Source: an uncultured Chlorobiaceae bacterium (lineage in GTDB: Bacteria > Bacteroidota > Chlorobiia > Chlorobiales > Chlorobiaceae). From it: 64,000 bases of DNA. Location of the stretch: the NCBI GenBank assembly GCA_903871235.1, contig CAIQGA010000025.1, positions 1 to 64,000 of the forward strand, in the 5' to 3' direction. The translations under genes and the position numbers were made by a program. Of the stretch, positions 45,032 to 53,706 are shown piece by piece. The notes under the pieces were generated by a model. That model was not told the DNA's origin and did not search any database. It saw only the letters and a program-made list of their open reading frames with translations. Every line of letters starts with the position of its first letter. The first letter of the stretch is position 1.

Positions 45032-46042
45032 ATGGAATCACCAACTATGAAATACGTTTTTGGGCCACTCTCATCCAAACGGCTTGGCCAGTCACTCGGA
45101 GTTGATTTGCTTCCGCCGAAAAGCTGCACATGGAACTGTGTTTACTGTCAGTTGGGAAAGACAAAAAAGTTTGCTACCGACATGCAGGAGTTCTTCCCTC
45201 GTGAGGGTATTCTTGCTGAAATCCGCGAGGCTCTTGCGATCAACAAGGGTATCGACTGGATAACCTTTGTCGGCTCCGGCGAAACCATGCTCTACAAGGG
45301 GATTGGCTGGCTGATAGCGGAGGTGAAAAAGCTGACAAGTATACCTGTTGCAGTAATCACCAACGGTTCGCTGCTTTATCTGCCGGAAGTGCGAGAAGAG
45401 CTGCTTCAGGCCGACGCGGTGCTTCCGTCGCTTAATGCCGGATCGGAAGCCTTGCATACGCAAATCGACCGTCCTGCCCAAGGGCTCACCTTCAGCCAGC
45501 ATATTGAGGGGCTTGTGGCATTTCGCCGTGAGTACAAAGGGCGGCTTTGGATTGAGGTGATGCTGCTTGGCGGTATCAACGATTCCGATGAAGCGTTGCG
45601 CGATCTTGCCGCTGTGCTCAAAGAAATCAATCCCGATATGGTGCACCTTGTGCTTCCCACAAGGCCCGCGCCCGAGCAGGAGGTGCATCTGCCCTCTGAA
45701 GAGCGCATTGAGCGGGCTATTGCAATTCTTTCAGAGGTCACTACGGTTGTGCATCCGCTTAAAGGCAATATGGATCTTCGCAGCGCTTCTGACCTGCTAA
45801 AGGCGGTTACGGCCATTGTTTCACGTCATCCAGTCCAGCAGCGCGAATTGCAGAAAGCCGTTGCGGAGTGTTTTCCCGGTGAGAGCAATAAAGTGGATGC
45901 TTTCATGCAGCAGATGCTTGCCACGGGCTGCTTCAAACTGGTCGATCATGAAGGTGAGCCCTACTGGGTGACGGTGCAAGGCGAGCCGACGATACCGGAA
46001 CAGGGTCGTCTCAGCAGTGAGCCTCCCCTGCAGGAAAGGTGA
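45032..46042 (+). CDS. Radical SAM protein
   Basis: 336 residues (or 331 from the second ATG). The [4Fe-4S]-AdoMet motif is CTWNCVYCQLG, placed after MKYVFGPLSSKRLGQSLGVDLLPPKS, as in a widespread family of uncharacterised radical SAM proteins. Later marks are FVGSGETMLYKGIGWLI and VAVITNGSLL (GGE-like and strand 4). The C-terminal 80 residues (RHPVQQRELQKAVAECF...) may form a winged-helix domain. The reaction is unknown. Closely follows the PucC-like gene, so a role in pigment or photosystem biology is possible but unproven. The 3' end overlaps the convergent kinase gene by 32 bases. Confidence 0.85.
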   Translation: MESPTMKYVFGPLSSKRLGQSLGVDLLPPKSCTWNCVYCQLGKTKKFATDMQEFFPREGILAEIREALAINKGIDWITFVGSGETMLYKGIGWLIAEVKKLTSIPVAVITNGSLLYLPEVREELLQADAVLPSLNAGSEALHTQIDRPAQGLTFSQHIEGLVAFRREYKGRLWIEVMLLGGINDSDEALRDLAAVLKEINPDMVHLVLPTRPAPEQEVHLPSEERIERAIAILSEVTTVVHPLKGNMDLRSASDLLKAVTAIVSRHPVQQRELQKAVAECFPGESNKVDAFMQQMLATGCFKLVDHEGEPYWVTVQGEPTIPEQGRLSSEPPLQER

Positions 46043-47507
46043 GTGAAAAAGTTGTTCCCCTGTTGGTTTCGCTGGTAACGCTTACCTTGATGTGTTGCAG
46101 ATCGGCAAGTTTTTTGACGATGGAGAGTCCAAGGCCAAACCCCCCAGTGCCTGAGTTTCTCGATTCATCAACTCGGTAAAAGCGCTCAAAAATTGCATGC
46201 AGTTTTTCCGCCGGAATTCCGATTCCCTGATCGCTGATGCTGCAAATAATCGCATTGGCGTTGCGTTGTATGGCGACGGTTATTGATGAACCGGTTGGAG
46301 AGTATTTGATGGCATTGGAGAGAATGTTTTCGACGATCATCTCAAGCATGCCTGGGTCTGCGGCAATTTTGGCGTGCTCTTTTTGATCAATGGTGATTGC
46401 AATATCTTTGGTGCATGCAGATGTTTGCATCCGTTCAACAACACCTTCAAGATGTTGTGACAGCTCTACCGTTTCAATATGTGGCTGCATCTTGTTGCTC
46501 TCATGACGTGCAATCATGAGTAACTGGTCTATCAGGCGTGCCATGCGGTTTAACTCCTTCAGGCAGAACTGGATTCTCGTTTCATAGTGCTCTCTTTCGC
46601 GCGGTTTGCGAACCAGTACTTCAAGAGTCCCTTTGACGATGGCCAGTGGTGTTTTCAGTTCGTGCGAAGCGTTTGCGGTAAAGTGTTTTTCACGCTGAAA
46701 AGCATCCTGCATCCTGTCGAGCAGCGCATTGAAGGTTGCTGAAAGGCGATACAATTCGTCATGATGATAGGGTAGAGGGATTCGCTGATCAAGATGTGCC
46801 TGTGTCATTTTTTCAGCGGTGGCAATAACCTTTTCAATCGGGCGTATGCTCTTGCCGGCAATCAGGCGCGTCAGCATAAAGAGCGTCAGAATGATGACTG
46901 GAAATGAAAAGAAAAATATATCACTTAGGTCGCGCAGGACGATCATGGCGTTTTTCAGGGGAACGGCAACAATAAGGTACCCCTGGGTTTTTCCTCTGTT
47001 ATCGATAAGAGGTACCTGTGCCTGTCGGACCATTGAACCCCCGAAATTGCTGTTGAAGTAGGCACTTCCGGCCTGGGTCGGATTAAATGCAAGGACGCAC
47101 CAGGAAAGACTGGATGATTTATTGATGACCTGTCCGGTACTGTCAACCAACTGGATAAATTCAGTATCAACATTTATCTTTTTTTTCTTTATTGGATCAT
47201 GGTCATTGTCATTGTCACCGTCACCGGCATCAATGTCACGTTTCTGAAAACTCTCAAATCCTTTAAAATCGTTGGTTGATATATTTGCATCCGAAAGGAT
47301 TTCTGAAACCTCTTTTTTTATCTCTTCATCGAATTGCCTGTAGACAATGCGCTCAACGGTAAAGTAGATGGTTGCAAAGACAAGAGCGATTAAAAACGCT
47401 GTCGTGACGGTGTAGTAGAACGCAATGCGGTTTCGCAAACTCATGACTGACCATCCCTTAAAGAAGGAATGGCTCTGTTTGACAGAATTTTTGGCTTTCA
47501 TAATCAT
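46011..47507 (-). CDS. HAMP sensor histidine kinase with Asp-rich periplasmic loop
   Basis: 498 residues. Transmembrane helix 1 (YYTVTTAFLIALVFATIYFTV), a periplasmic domain about 50-190 with a strongly acidic stretch (DIDAGDGDNDNDHDPIKKKK), helix 2 (IFFFSFPVIILTLFMLTRLIAG), HAMP linker, HisKA with phosphoacceptor HFTANASHELKTPLAIVKG, and HATPase_c (NILSNAIKYSP, ISDQGIGIPAEKL, GTGGFGLGLSIVKKLADLQ). The acidic loop suggests a cation or polyamine signal, by inference only. The start overlaps the response-regulator stop by 4 bases. The ATG of MSLRNRIAF, 21 codons in, is an alternative start. Confidence 0.93.
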   Translation of the reverse strand: MIMKAKNSVKQSHSFFKGWSVMSLRNRIAFYYTVTTAFLIALVFATIYFTVERIVYRQFDEEIKKEVSEILSDANISTNDFKGFESFQKRDIDAGDGDNDNDHDPIKKKKINVDTEFIQLVDSTGQVINKSSSLSWCVLAFNPTQAGSAYFNSNFGGSMVRQAQVPLIDNRGKTQGYLIVAVPLKNAMIVLRDLSDIFFFSFPVIILTLFMLTRLIAGKSIRPIEKVIATAEKMTQAHLDQRIPLPYHHDELYRLSATFNALLDRMQDAFQREKHFTANASHELKTPLAIVKGTLEVLVRKPREREHYETRIQFCLKELNRMARLIDQLLMIARHESNKMQPHIETVELSQHLEGVVERMQTSACTKDIAITIDQKEHAKIAADPGMLEMIVENILSNAIKYSPTGSSITVAIQRNANAIICSISDQGIGIPAEKLHAIFERFYRVDESRNSGTGGFGLGLSIVKKLADLQHIKVSVTSETNRGTTFSLTFPAGEAHC

Positions 47508-48181
47508 GAGATGCCTGGTTCACGGACGATGTATCCCACTCCACGGATGGTTTGAATGATATTTCCACATCCTGCGGCCTCGAGTTTTCTGCGCAGAAAG
47601 GTAATGTAGACGTCAATGACCGAGGTGTCGGAATCAAAATGGATATCCCAGACATGCTCGATGATCCGGCTTCTGGTACAGACCCGGTCTTTATTGCGTA
47701 CAAGGTATTCAAGCAGGGCAAATTCCTTGGGGGTGAGGGTGATTTCATTTGAAGCGCAGAATACCTGGTGGGTTACCGGATTGATGGTGAGGCTTCCTGC
47801 GCTTAATGAATCGTCATTGCTCGTTTTATTTCGGAGTTGCACGCGTATGCGAGCAAGCAACTCTTCAAACTCAAAGGGTTTTTTGATGTAATCATTGGCT
47901 CCTGCATCAAGACCGAACACAACATCTTCGAGGGTATCTTTGGCTGTCAGAAAGAGTATTGGAACTGTGCTGCCAGCTTTGCGCACCTGCCTGCAGACCT
48001 CAATACCACTCAGGGCAGGAATCATCCAATCAACGATGAGCAGGTCATACTCGTTGATCAGAGCCATATCAAGTCCGCTTTTGCCGTCGTAAGCAACGTC
48101 GACGGCAAAATACTCTTCTTCAAGTCCATCGCGGAGGAATCCGGCGATTCCCGGCTCATCTTCAATAATAAGGAGTCTCAT
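47504..48181 (-). CDS. OmpR-family response regulator
   Basis: 225 residues. Receiver domain with acidic pocket (IIEDEPGIAGFL), phosphorylated aspartate in DLLIVDWMIPALSG, LTAKDT and the lysine in YIKKPFEFEELLARI. The C-terminal winged helix has LTPKEFALLEYLVRNKDRVCTRSRIIEHVWD and the recognition-helix end SVIDVYITFLRRKLE...IRGVGYIV. It is the DNA-binding partner of the kinase that overlaps it downstream. The upstream DUF4405 gene ends 21 bases before its start and is a likely target as well as co-transcribed. Confidence 0.95.
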   Translation of the reverse strand: MRLLIIEDEPGIAGFLRDGLEEEYFAVDVAYDGKSGLDMALINEYDLLIVDWMIPALSGIEVCRQVRKAGSTVPILFLTAKDTLEDVVFGLDAGANDYIKKPFEFEELLARIRVQLRNKTSNDDSLSAGSLTINPVTHQVFCASNEITLTPKEFALLEYLVRNKDRVCTRSRIIEHVWDIHFDSDTSVIDVYITFLRRKLEAAGCGNIIQTIRGVGYIVREPGIS

Positions 48182-48202
48182 GTGCTGAATTTATTTGCAG
48201 TA

Positions 48203-48751
48203 TTAATCGTTGTCACCATCTTTTGTTTCGGAACCGTTGCTTTGAGCCAACACTGCACCGAGAACCGCTTTTTCACTTTTCTGGTTGTTGCCGGCAATTT
48301 CCTGAATGGTTAATGAAGCATTCTTGACCATGATACCGTTTTTTTCGAGCTGTTCAATGAGGAGTTTCGGCGTGGTTTTTGTAACCAGCGCGACGGTTTC
48401 AAGCGATGATGATTCAAGAAGCTGTGTCGCAATTTTTCCGGTCTGCTTTTCTCCACCCTCTTTTCCATCGTTATCTTCACCAAAAATTGGTAGAAGAGAG
48501 GCTACGGTAACGATGAGTGCAGCGCCAATGATTCCCAGCGCGGGCTTTTTTGAGAAATATGCTGTGAACTGTTTCCAGTTTGAGCTGAGGTGAAGAAGAA
48601 CTCCGGCAACGAGAAGCCAGCTCAGCCATTTGTGAACGGGCTCTATGATGCCAATTTCCAAATCAAAAAAAATCAGAAGACCGGTGATTGCAGAAATGGT
48701 AAATGCTCCGACTGCAAGAGGAGTTGCCCAGGATTTAAGCGTTTGTACCAT
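48203..48751 (-). CDS. DUF4405-type membrane protein with acidic tail
   Basis: 182 residues, three hydrophobic segments: LAVGAFTISAITGLLIFFDL, EPVHKWLSWLLVAGVLLHLSSNWKQFTAYF and LGIIGAALIVTVASLLPIFG. The histidines in VHKW and LLHLSSNW recall the cytochrome b561-like DUF4405 fold, so it may hold heme. After the last helix there is a soluble part with a helical domain (TPKLLIEQLEKNGIMVKNASLTIQEIAGNNQKS) and the acidic end SNGSETKDGDND. First gene of a three-gene operon with the response regulator and kinase. It may be an auxiliary sensor or a redox carrier; function is not known. Confidence 0.7.
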   Translation of the reverse strand: MVQTLKSWATPLAVGAFTISAITGLLIFFDLEIGIIEPVHKWLSWLLVAGVLLHLSSNWKQFTAYFSKKPALGIIGAALIVTVASLLPIFGEDNDGKEGGEKQTGKIATQLLESSSLETVALVTKTTPKLLIEQLEKNGIMVKNASLTIQEIAGNNQKSEKAVLGAVLAQSNGSETKDGDND

Positions 48752-48931
48752 AGAGTCGTTAATGGTTTTGTAAGTCGTTGTAAGGTCAAGTTTTTATTGT
48801 AACATGACCATAATGTAGCTTGCTCTTTCTTAAAGGAGTCTGAGAAGAAGCTTAATTTTTGCTTAAAATCAGGCGTGGCCTCTGTTGTTTTCTCTGCGTA
48901 TGCCGGAAGGTTATGAAAAACTGCTTTTGAA

Positions 48932-49885
48932 ATGAGTCGATATATGCGCAATTTCGTTATATGGCGCGGGGCTGTTGATCGACATCACTCTCTTGACACT
49001 CTACCTATGCATTTTGATCATGATACTCTCCGGATCCGGGAAGGGGAGCGGGTTAATCTCGACAAACGTCCGACGCTTGTTGAACCGGTGTACCGTTCAA
49101 AAAAAGAGTATAAAGAGTTGCTTGCCGATCATGTTGCAGTGTTGAGCAAACTGCAGCAGGTACATTATGCCGATAACCGCTATGCATTGTTGCTGATTTT
49201 TCAGGCGATGGATGCGGCCGGTAAAGATGGTGTCATCCGTCATGTGATGTCGGGAGTTAACCCTCAGGGGTGTCAGGTTTTCAGTTTCAAGCATCCGTCA
49301 GCACAGGAACTGGATCATGATTTTCTCTGGAGAAGCAACTGTTCTCTCCCGACACGGGGTCATATTGGCATCTTCAACCGTTCTTATTATGAGGAGGTGC
49401 TTATTGTTCGTGTGCATCCGGAAATACTCGCAGTGCAGGGGATTCCGGATGAGCTGATCAATGGCGGAAAAGTTTGGGAACACCGATACCAGTCGATTGT
49501 TGATATGGAAAATCATCTCCATCGCAACGGGACGAGGATTGTCAAGTTTTTTCTTCACCTGTCGAAAGAGGAGCAGCGAAAACGGTTTCTTGACCGAATA
49601 GACGCTCCGGCAAAAAACTGGAAATTCAGCGTAGCTGATATTGAAGAGCGGAAGTACTGGGCGCAATATATGCGTGCCTACGAGGCCTGTCTTTGTGCAA
49701 CAAGCAGCAAACATGCGCCCTGGTATGTTGTTCCGGCTGACGACAAACAGAACGCCCGGCTGATTGTGTCACAAATCATTTTTCATACCCTCAGCTCTCT
49801 CGATTTGTCATATCCGCAAGCCTCTGTGCAGCGCCATAAGGAGCTTGCTGATATCCGCAAGCGGTTGATGGAAGAGAATGGCTGA
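48932..49885 (+). CDS. ppk2: Polyphosphate kinase 2 family protein
   Basis: 317 residues. Uses polyphosphate to phosphorylate nucleoside mono- or diphosphates, or the reverse. The Walker A motif is [19 protein letters not shown], lid-module and Walker B region [20 protein letters not shown], then [14 protein letters not shown] and [29 protein letters not shown], all of the PPK2 family. The single-domain form with an extra ~40 residues at the N-terminus resembles class III or class I enzymes. Which nucleotide it uses cannot be decided. The start could also be an internal ATG. Divergent from the DUF4405 operon and convergent with hisF. Confidence 0.9.
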   Translation: MSRYMRNFVIWRGAVDRHHSLDTLPMHFDHDTLRIREGERVNLDKRPTLVEPVYRSKKEYKELLADHVAVLSKLQQVHYADNRYALLLIFQAMDAAGKDGVIRHVMSGVNPQGCQVFSFKHPSAQELDHDFLWRSNCSLPTRGHIGIFNRSYYEEVLIVRVHPEILAVQGIPDELINGGKVWEHRYQSIVDMENHLHRNGTRIVKFFLHLSKEEQRKRFLDRIDAPAKNWKFSVADIEERKYWAQYMRAYEACLCATSSKHAPWYVVPADDKQNARLIVSQIIFHTLSSLDLSYPQASVQRHKELADIRKRLMEENG

Positions 49886-49898
49886 CAGGGGGGGCCGG

Positions 49899-50654
49899 TC
49901 ATATCCGGACGGGTATTCCCCTTGCTCGCAGGTACTCCTTTGCCTCAAGGATTGAGTGCTGCCGGAAGTGAAAGATTGATGCAGCAAGCGCTGCGTCGGC
50001 GTGACCTTCGGTAAATCCATCATAAAGGTGCTCAAGATTCCCCGCTCCTCCGGATGCAATGACAGGAATATGCACTGATGTGGAGACCCGACTGAGAATA
50101 TCGTTATCGTACCCCTCTTTGGTGCCGTCACGATCCATGCTGGTCAGAAGAATTTCACCGGCGCCAAGTTCCTGGACTTTATGAGCCCATTCGAGTGCTT
50201 CATAGCAGGTTGGATTTTTCCCTGAATGCGTGTAGACGAGGTAGTCACTCCCTTTTTTCTTGATATCGATGGCAACCACAACGGCTTGCGAGCCATATTT
50301 TTCAGCAATTCTCGAAATCAGGAAGGGGTCGTTGACCGCTGCGGTATTGACTGAAACCTTGTCGGCACCGTGCAGAAAGACCTCCCGGGCCCTTTCAACC
50401 GAACTGATCCCGCCGCCGACCGTGAGAGGAATGAAGACCTCACCGGAGACTTTCAGTACCTCTTCAAGTGTTGTTTTGCGTGACTCAAGTGATGCTGAAA
50501 TATCAAGGAAAACAAGCTCATCTGCAAGTTCATTGTTGTAGAAGCGTGCCTGCTCAAGGATTGAGCCCGCATCTCTCAAACCTTCAAAGTTTATTCCTTT
50601 TACCACCCTGCCATCGCGAACATCGAGACAGGGTATGATTCGCTTGGCTAACAT
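49899..50654 (-). CDS. hisF: Imidazole glycerol phosphate synthase, cyclase subunit HisF
   Basis: TIM-barrel subunit that closes the imidazole ring and releases AICAR in histidine synthesis; works with the glutaminase HisH. Start at ATG 50654 ([23 protein letters not shown]), which fixes the catalytic Asp-11 position; the track start adds 14 residues. The second catalytic aspartate is in [22 protein letters not shown] and [11 protein letters not shown] are the phosphate-binding loops. The 251 residues are standard. hisH is not adjacent. The gene is convergent with ppk2, 13 bases apart. Confidence 0.97.
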   Translation of the reverse strand: MLAKRIIPCLDVRDGRVVKGINFEGLRDAGSILEQARFYNNELADELVFLDISASLESRKTTLEEVLKVSGEVFIPLTVGGGISSVERAREVFLHGADKVSVNTAAVNDPFLISRIAEKYGSQAVVVAIDIKKKGSDYLVYTHSGKNPTCYEALEWAHKVQELGAGEILLTSMDRDGTKEGYDNDILSRVSTSVHIPVIASGGAGNLEHLYDGFTEGHADAALAASIFHFRQHSILEAKEYLRARGIPVRI

Positions 50655-51041
50655 TGGTGTAGAGAGCTGAAAATTCGTTGTTGAAAATCGTGACACAAGA
50701 AATCAATAAAGTTCGAACTCTGCAACAATATTTTCAATCTGTCACAAAATCTGCATCCTTTTTATGGGCGCAGAAAATGGCTGCAAGGCGATGCTCAGTC
50801 TGGTGATGCTGTTGGTTGTATGCAAGAACGACTTCTACACCCATCACCTGGGCAATAGATGATGCAGAAATGTATAAGAATAATGTTTGTTGAGTACTGT
50901 GCGAAGTGACTATATTTGCGGGGAGACGTCATTGCCGATGGAGCTGGTACGGAAATAATTATTCGAGAGGTTGATGTTTAAGCTGTTTTAATAAAATATG
51001 TTAAGTTGTTTTGGCTTTATTGTCAACCAGCATTCGATAAA
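50655..51041. other. 387-base intergenic region before the polysaccharide genes
   Basis: No recognisable gene; a 32-codon frame at 50765 has no family features. TTGATG and TAAAAT near 50971-50997 could be a weak promoter for the first GT4 gene, but spacing is only 15 bases. It marks the border between housekeeping genes and the accessory glycan cluster. Confidence 0.4.
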
Positions 51042-52241
51042 ATGGTAATCAAATCAAACCCACAAGTAATTTATTGCGGCGGTCCTGGTGATATTGCAGG
51101 AACCATGCGCAGTTGGCTCTCTGGTAAGCATGATGCGACGGAAGTATCTGAGACGTATTCGGGTCAGTTTTTTGACCAAATCAGCGCTCGATGCCTTTCA
51201 GCATTAGTAATTTCAACGCATGCGCGTAAAGAATTATTTGCTGAAGGCGCTATTATGGTTGAGCATCGGCCAAATAAAGCCACAGGCAAGTCAGGTCTCG
51301 TTTATAAACTGGCCTATATGTCGCATTGGCTTGGTGTTATTGGTACTATACTGCGTCATCGTCCGCAGGTCATTTTGATTGCAGATTTTGAGCATTGGTG
51401 GTTATTGACAATTCCGGCCATATTTGGTATTAAAGTAATTACTGATTTGCAGTGCACTTTTTGGCCGCGTGGTTACCGATCTACTTCATTGTATGAACGT
51501 CTTCTGCAGGGTCTGAATGGCTGGTTTTGGAAAAAAATTCCAATTGCCACTATTTGTATATCACCGGAGTGTGAGCGGCAAGTGCATGAGATGGTTGGTG
51601 GTCAGGTCAGTGGCGCTCTTTTGCAGGCGCGCAGTTCTTATCAGCGCGTTCATTTTGCAGGGATCCCCCCCCCTGTATGGGAAGTTGACTCTTTCAGGCT
51701 AATGTCTGCAGGACGCGCAGAGCGCAACAAGGGTGTTTTTGATCTGCTTGATGTGATGGCGGCTTTGCACGCCGATGGTCAGAGTAAAATATCTCTTGAG
51801 ATTTGCGGTGGCGGAACAGCGCTGAGTGAACTCAAGGCTGAGTGTGCTCGACGTGGCCTGGATGGCTGTATCCGGATACTTGGCCAGTTGAAGAGTTCAG
51901 AGATGCATGCGGCCTATGAGCGCTGCCATACGGTTGTTGTACCCACGACAGCTTACTTTCCGGAGGGTTTGAATCGTGTGATAGTTGAAGGTGTTTTATC
52001 CGGGCGCCCGGTAGTTGCAACCGCAGTGTGTCCTGCAATTGATGTTTTGCCACGTTCGGTAATTGCGGTCGAATGTGGTGACAAGCAGGCAATGGTTTCA
52101 GCACTTAAGCGTATGGCGAACGATAAAAATTACTATGAATCAATGCGCGCAAACTGTGCGGCTGAGAGTGAGCAGTTTTATGATCGCGAGCTGAGTTGGG
52201 GTGCAGCTCTTGGGCGTGCACTTGATTTGGTTTTCAAGTAA
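51042..52241 (+). CDS. GT4 glycosyltransferase, first tandem copy
   Basis: 399 residues from ATG 51042, chosen because it aligns with the start of the next gene (both continue NPQVIYCGGPGDIAGTM); the track adds 12 residues. The C-terminal half has the GT4 features: AGRAERNKGVFDLLDVM, EICGGGTALSELKAEC, GQLKSSEMHAAYERCHTVVVPT and the donor motif EGLNRVIVEGVLSGRPVVAT with E-x7-E. The N-terminal acceptor half is unusual for its GGPGDIAGT loop. Likely builds a surface polysaccharide at the inner face of the membrane. Copy one of a tandem duplication. Confidence 0.85.
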   Translation: MVIKSNPQVIYCGGPGDIAGTMRSWLSGKHDATEVSETYSGQFFDQISARCLSALVISTHARKELFAEGAIMVEHRPNKATGKSGLVYKLAYMSHWLGVIGTILRHRPQVILIADFEHWWLLTIPAIFGIKVITDLQCTFWPRGYRSTSLYERLLQGLNGWFWKKIPIATICISPECERQVHEMVGGQVSGALLQARSSYQRVHFAGIPPPVWEVDSFRLMSAGRAERNKGVFDLLDVMAALHADGQSKISLEICGGGTALSELKAECARRGLDGCIRILGQLKSSEMHAAYERCHTVVVPTTAYFPEGLNRVIVEGVLSGRPVVATAVCPAIDVLPRSVIAVECGDKQAMVSALKRMANDKNYYESMRANCAAESEQFYDRELSWGAALGRALDLVFK

Positions 52242-52320
52242 TGTACACGGTGTCGTTTTTTTTATTGAAACTTCGCTTTAGGTATAATTAATTTTTTTTC
52301 AGCAACGGCAAACTCAGAAA

Positions 52321-53520
52321 ATGGCAACCAAATTAAACCCACAAGTAATTTATTGCGGTGGCCCTGGTGATATTGCAGGCACGATGTGCAGTTGGTCATC
52401 TGGTAAGTACGATGCGTCAGAGGTTTCTGAAACGTATTCGGGCCAGTTTTTTGACCAAATCAGCGCTCAAGGTCTTTCAGCATTAGTGATTTCTACGAAT
52501 GCGTGTAAAAAATTATTGAATAAAGGCCTTATAACGGTTGAGCATCGGCCACAACATACCGCAGGTAAGTCAGGTTTTGGTTATAAACTGGCCTATATGT
52601 TGCATTGGCTTGGTGTTATTGGTACGATACTGCGTCATCGTCCGCGTGTGATTCTCATCGCAGATTGTGAGCATTGGTGGTTATTGACAATTCCGGCGAT
52701 GTTTGGCGTTAAAGTTATTACTGATTTGCATTGTACTTTTTGGCCGCGTGGTTATCGATCGGCTTCATTGTATGAACGTATGTTGCAGGGCTTGAATGGT
52801 TGGTTTTGGAGGCAAATCCCAATTGCTACTATTTGCATTTCACCGGAGTGCGAACGGCAGGTGCATGAGATTGCCTGTGGTCAGGTCAGTGGCTCTCTGT
52901 TGCAGGCACGCAGCTCTTATCAACGTGCTCATTTTGAAGGGATTACACTTCCCGCATGGAACGCCGATTCATTCGTGTTAATGTTTGCAGGACGCGTAGA
53001 GCGCAACAAGGGAGTATTTGATTTGCTTGATGTGATGGCGGGTTTGCATGCCGATGGTCAAAGCAACATATCTCTTGAGATTTGTGGTGGTGGAACAGCG
53101 CTGAGTGAACTCAAGGCAGAGTGTGCTCAACGTGGACTGGATGGCTGTATCCGGATACTCGGCCAGTTGAACAGTTCAGAGATGCGTGCGGCCTATGAGC
53201 GCTGCCACACGGTTGTTGTACCCACGACAGCATATTTTTGTGAGGGTTTGAATCGTGTGGTGGTTGAAGGTGTTTTATCCGGGCGTCCGGTAGTTGCAAC
53301 TACTGTTTGTAATACAATTGATGTATTGCCTCGCTCGGTAATCGTTGTCGAATGTGGTGACAAGCCTGCAATACTTGCTGCCATAAAGCGTCTTGCCAGC
53401 GATCAAAATTATTATAAGTCAATCCGGGAAAACTGTGCTACCGAAGCCGAACAGTTTTATGATTGCCAGCAGAGTTGGGGTGCCGCGCTCAGTCGTGCAC
53501 TTGATTTGGTTTTCAAGTAA
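52321..53520 (+). CDS. GT4 glycosyltransferase, second tandem copy
   Basis: 399 residues, same length as the preceding protein, with roughly four in five residues identical by eye and no gaps. The GT4 donor motif is kept (EGLNRVVVEGVLSGRPVVAT), as are FAGRVERNKGVFDLLDVM and WPRGYRSASLYERMLQGLNGW. Differences cluster at residues about 50-85 and 205-220 and near the C-terminus, which could shift acceptor choice. 79 bases lie between the two genes. Both copies look intact, so this is a duplication kept in function or very recent. Product and linkage are unknown. Confidence 0.85.
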   Translation: MATKLNPQVIYCGGPGDIAGTMCSWSSGKYDASEVSETYSGQFFDQISAQGLSALVISTNACKKLLNKGLITVEHRPQHTAGKSGFGYKLAYMLHWLGVIGTILRHRPRVILIADCEHWWLLTIPAMFGVKVITDLHCTFWPRGYRSASLYERMLQGLNGWFWRQIPIATICISPECERQVHEIACGQVSGSLLQARSSYQRAHFEGITLPAWNADSFVLMFAGRVERNKGVFDLLDVMAGLHADGQSNISLEICGGGTALSELKAECAQRGLDGCIRILGQLNSSEMRAAYERCHTVVVPTTAYFCEGLNRVVVEGVLSGRPVVATTVCNTIDVLPRSVIVVECGDKPAILAAIKRLASDQNYYKSIRENCATEAEQFYDCQQSWGAALSRALDLVFK

Positions 53521-53530
53521 TTCTACAATA

Positions 53531-53560
53531 GCGAGAGAGCTTTTGATGAGCCTCTCTTGC
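53531..53560 (+). terminator. Possible terminator after the GT4 pair
   Basis: GCGAGAGAG and CTCTCTTGC form a 9-bp stem (one G-U) around a 12-base loop, 10 bases after the stop codon. The T content after the stem is low, so this is a weak or factor-assisted terminator at best. Confidence 0.4.
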
Positions 53561-53706
53561 GTTTATGTGTCAGTCGCTCCCTTTCACCACAACTGCTTGT
53601 AGCTTTGCGCGATCGTCGGCAGATAATTCCTGGTGACTTGGCTTTATGCTTTACAGGGGCCAGTGTATCTGTTTTCTGCTTTGTTCTTATACTGCGGAAT
53701 TATTTA

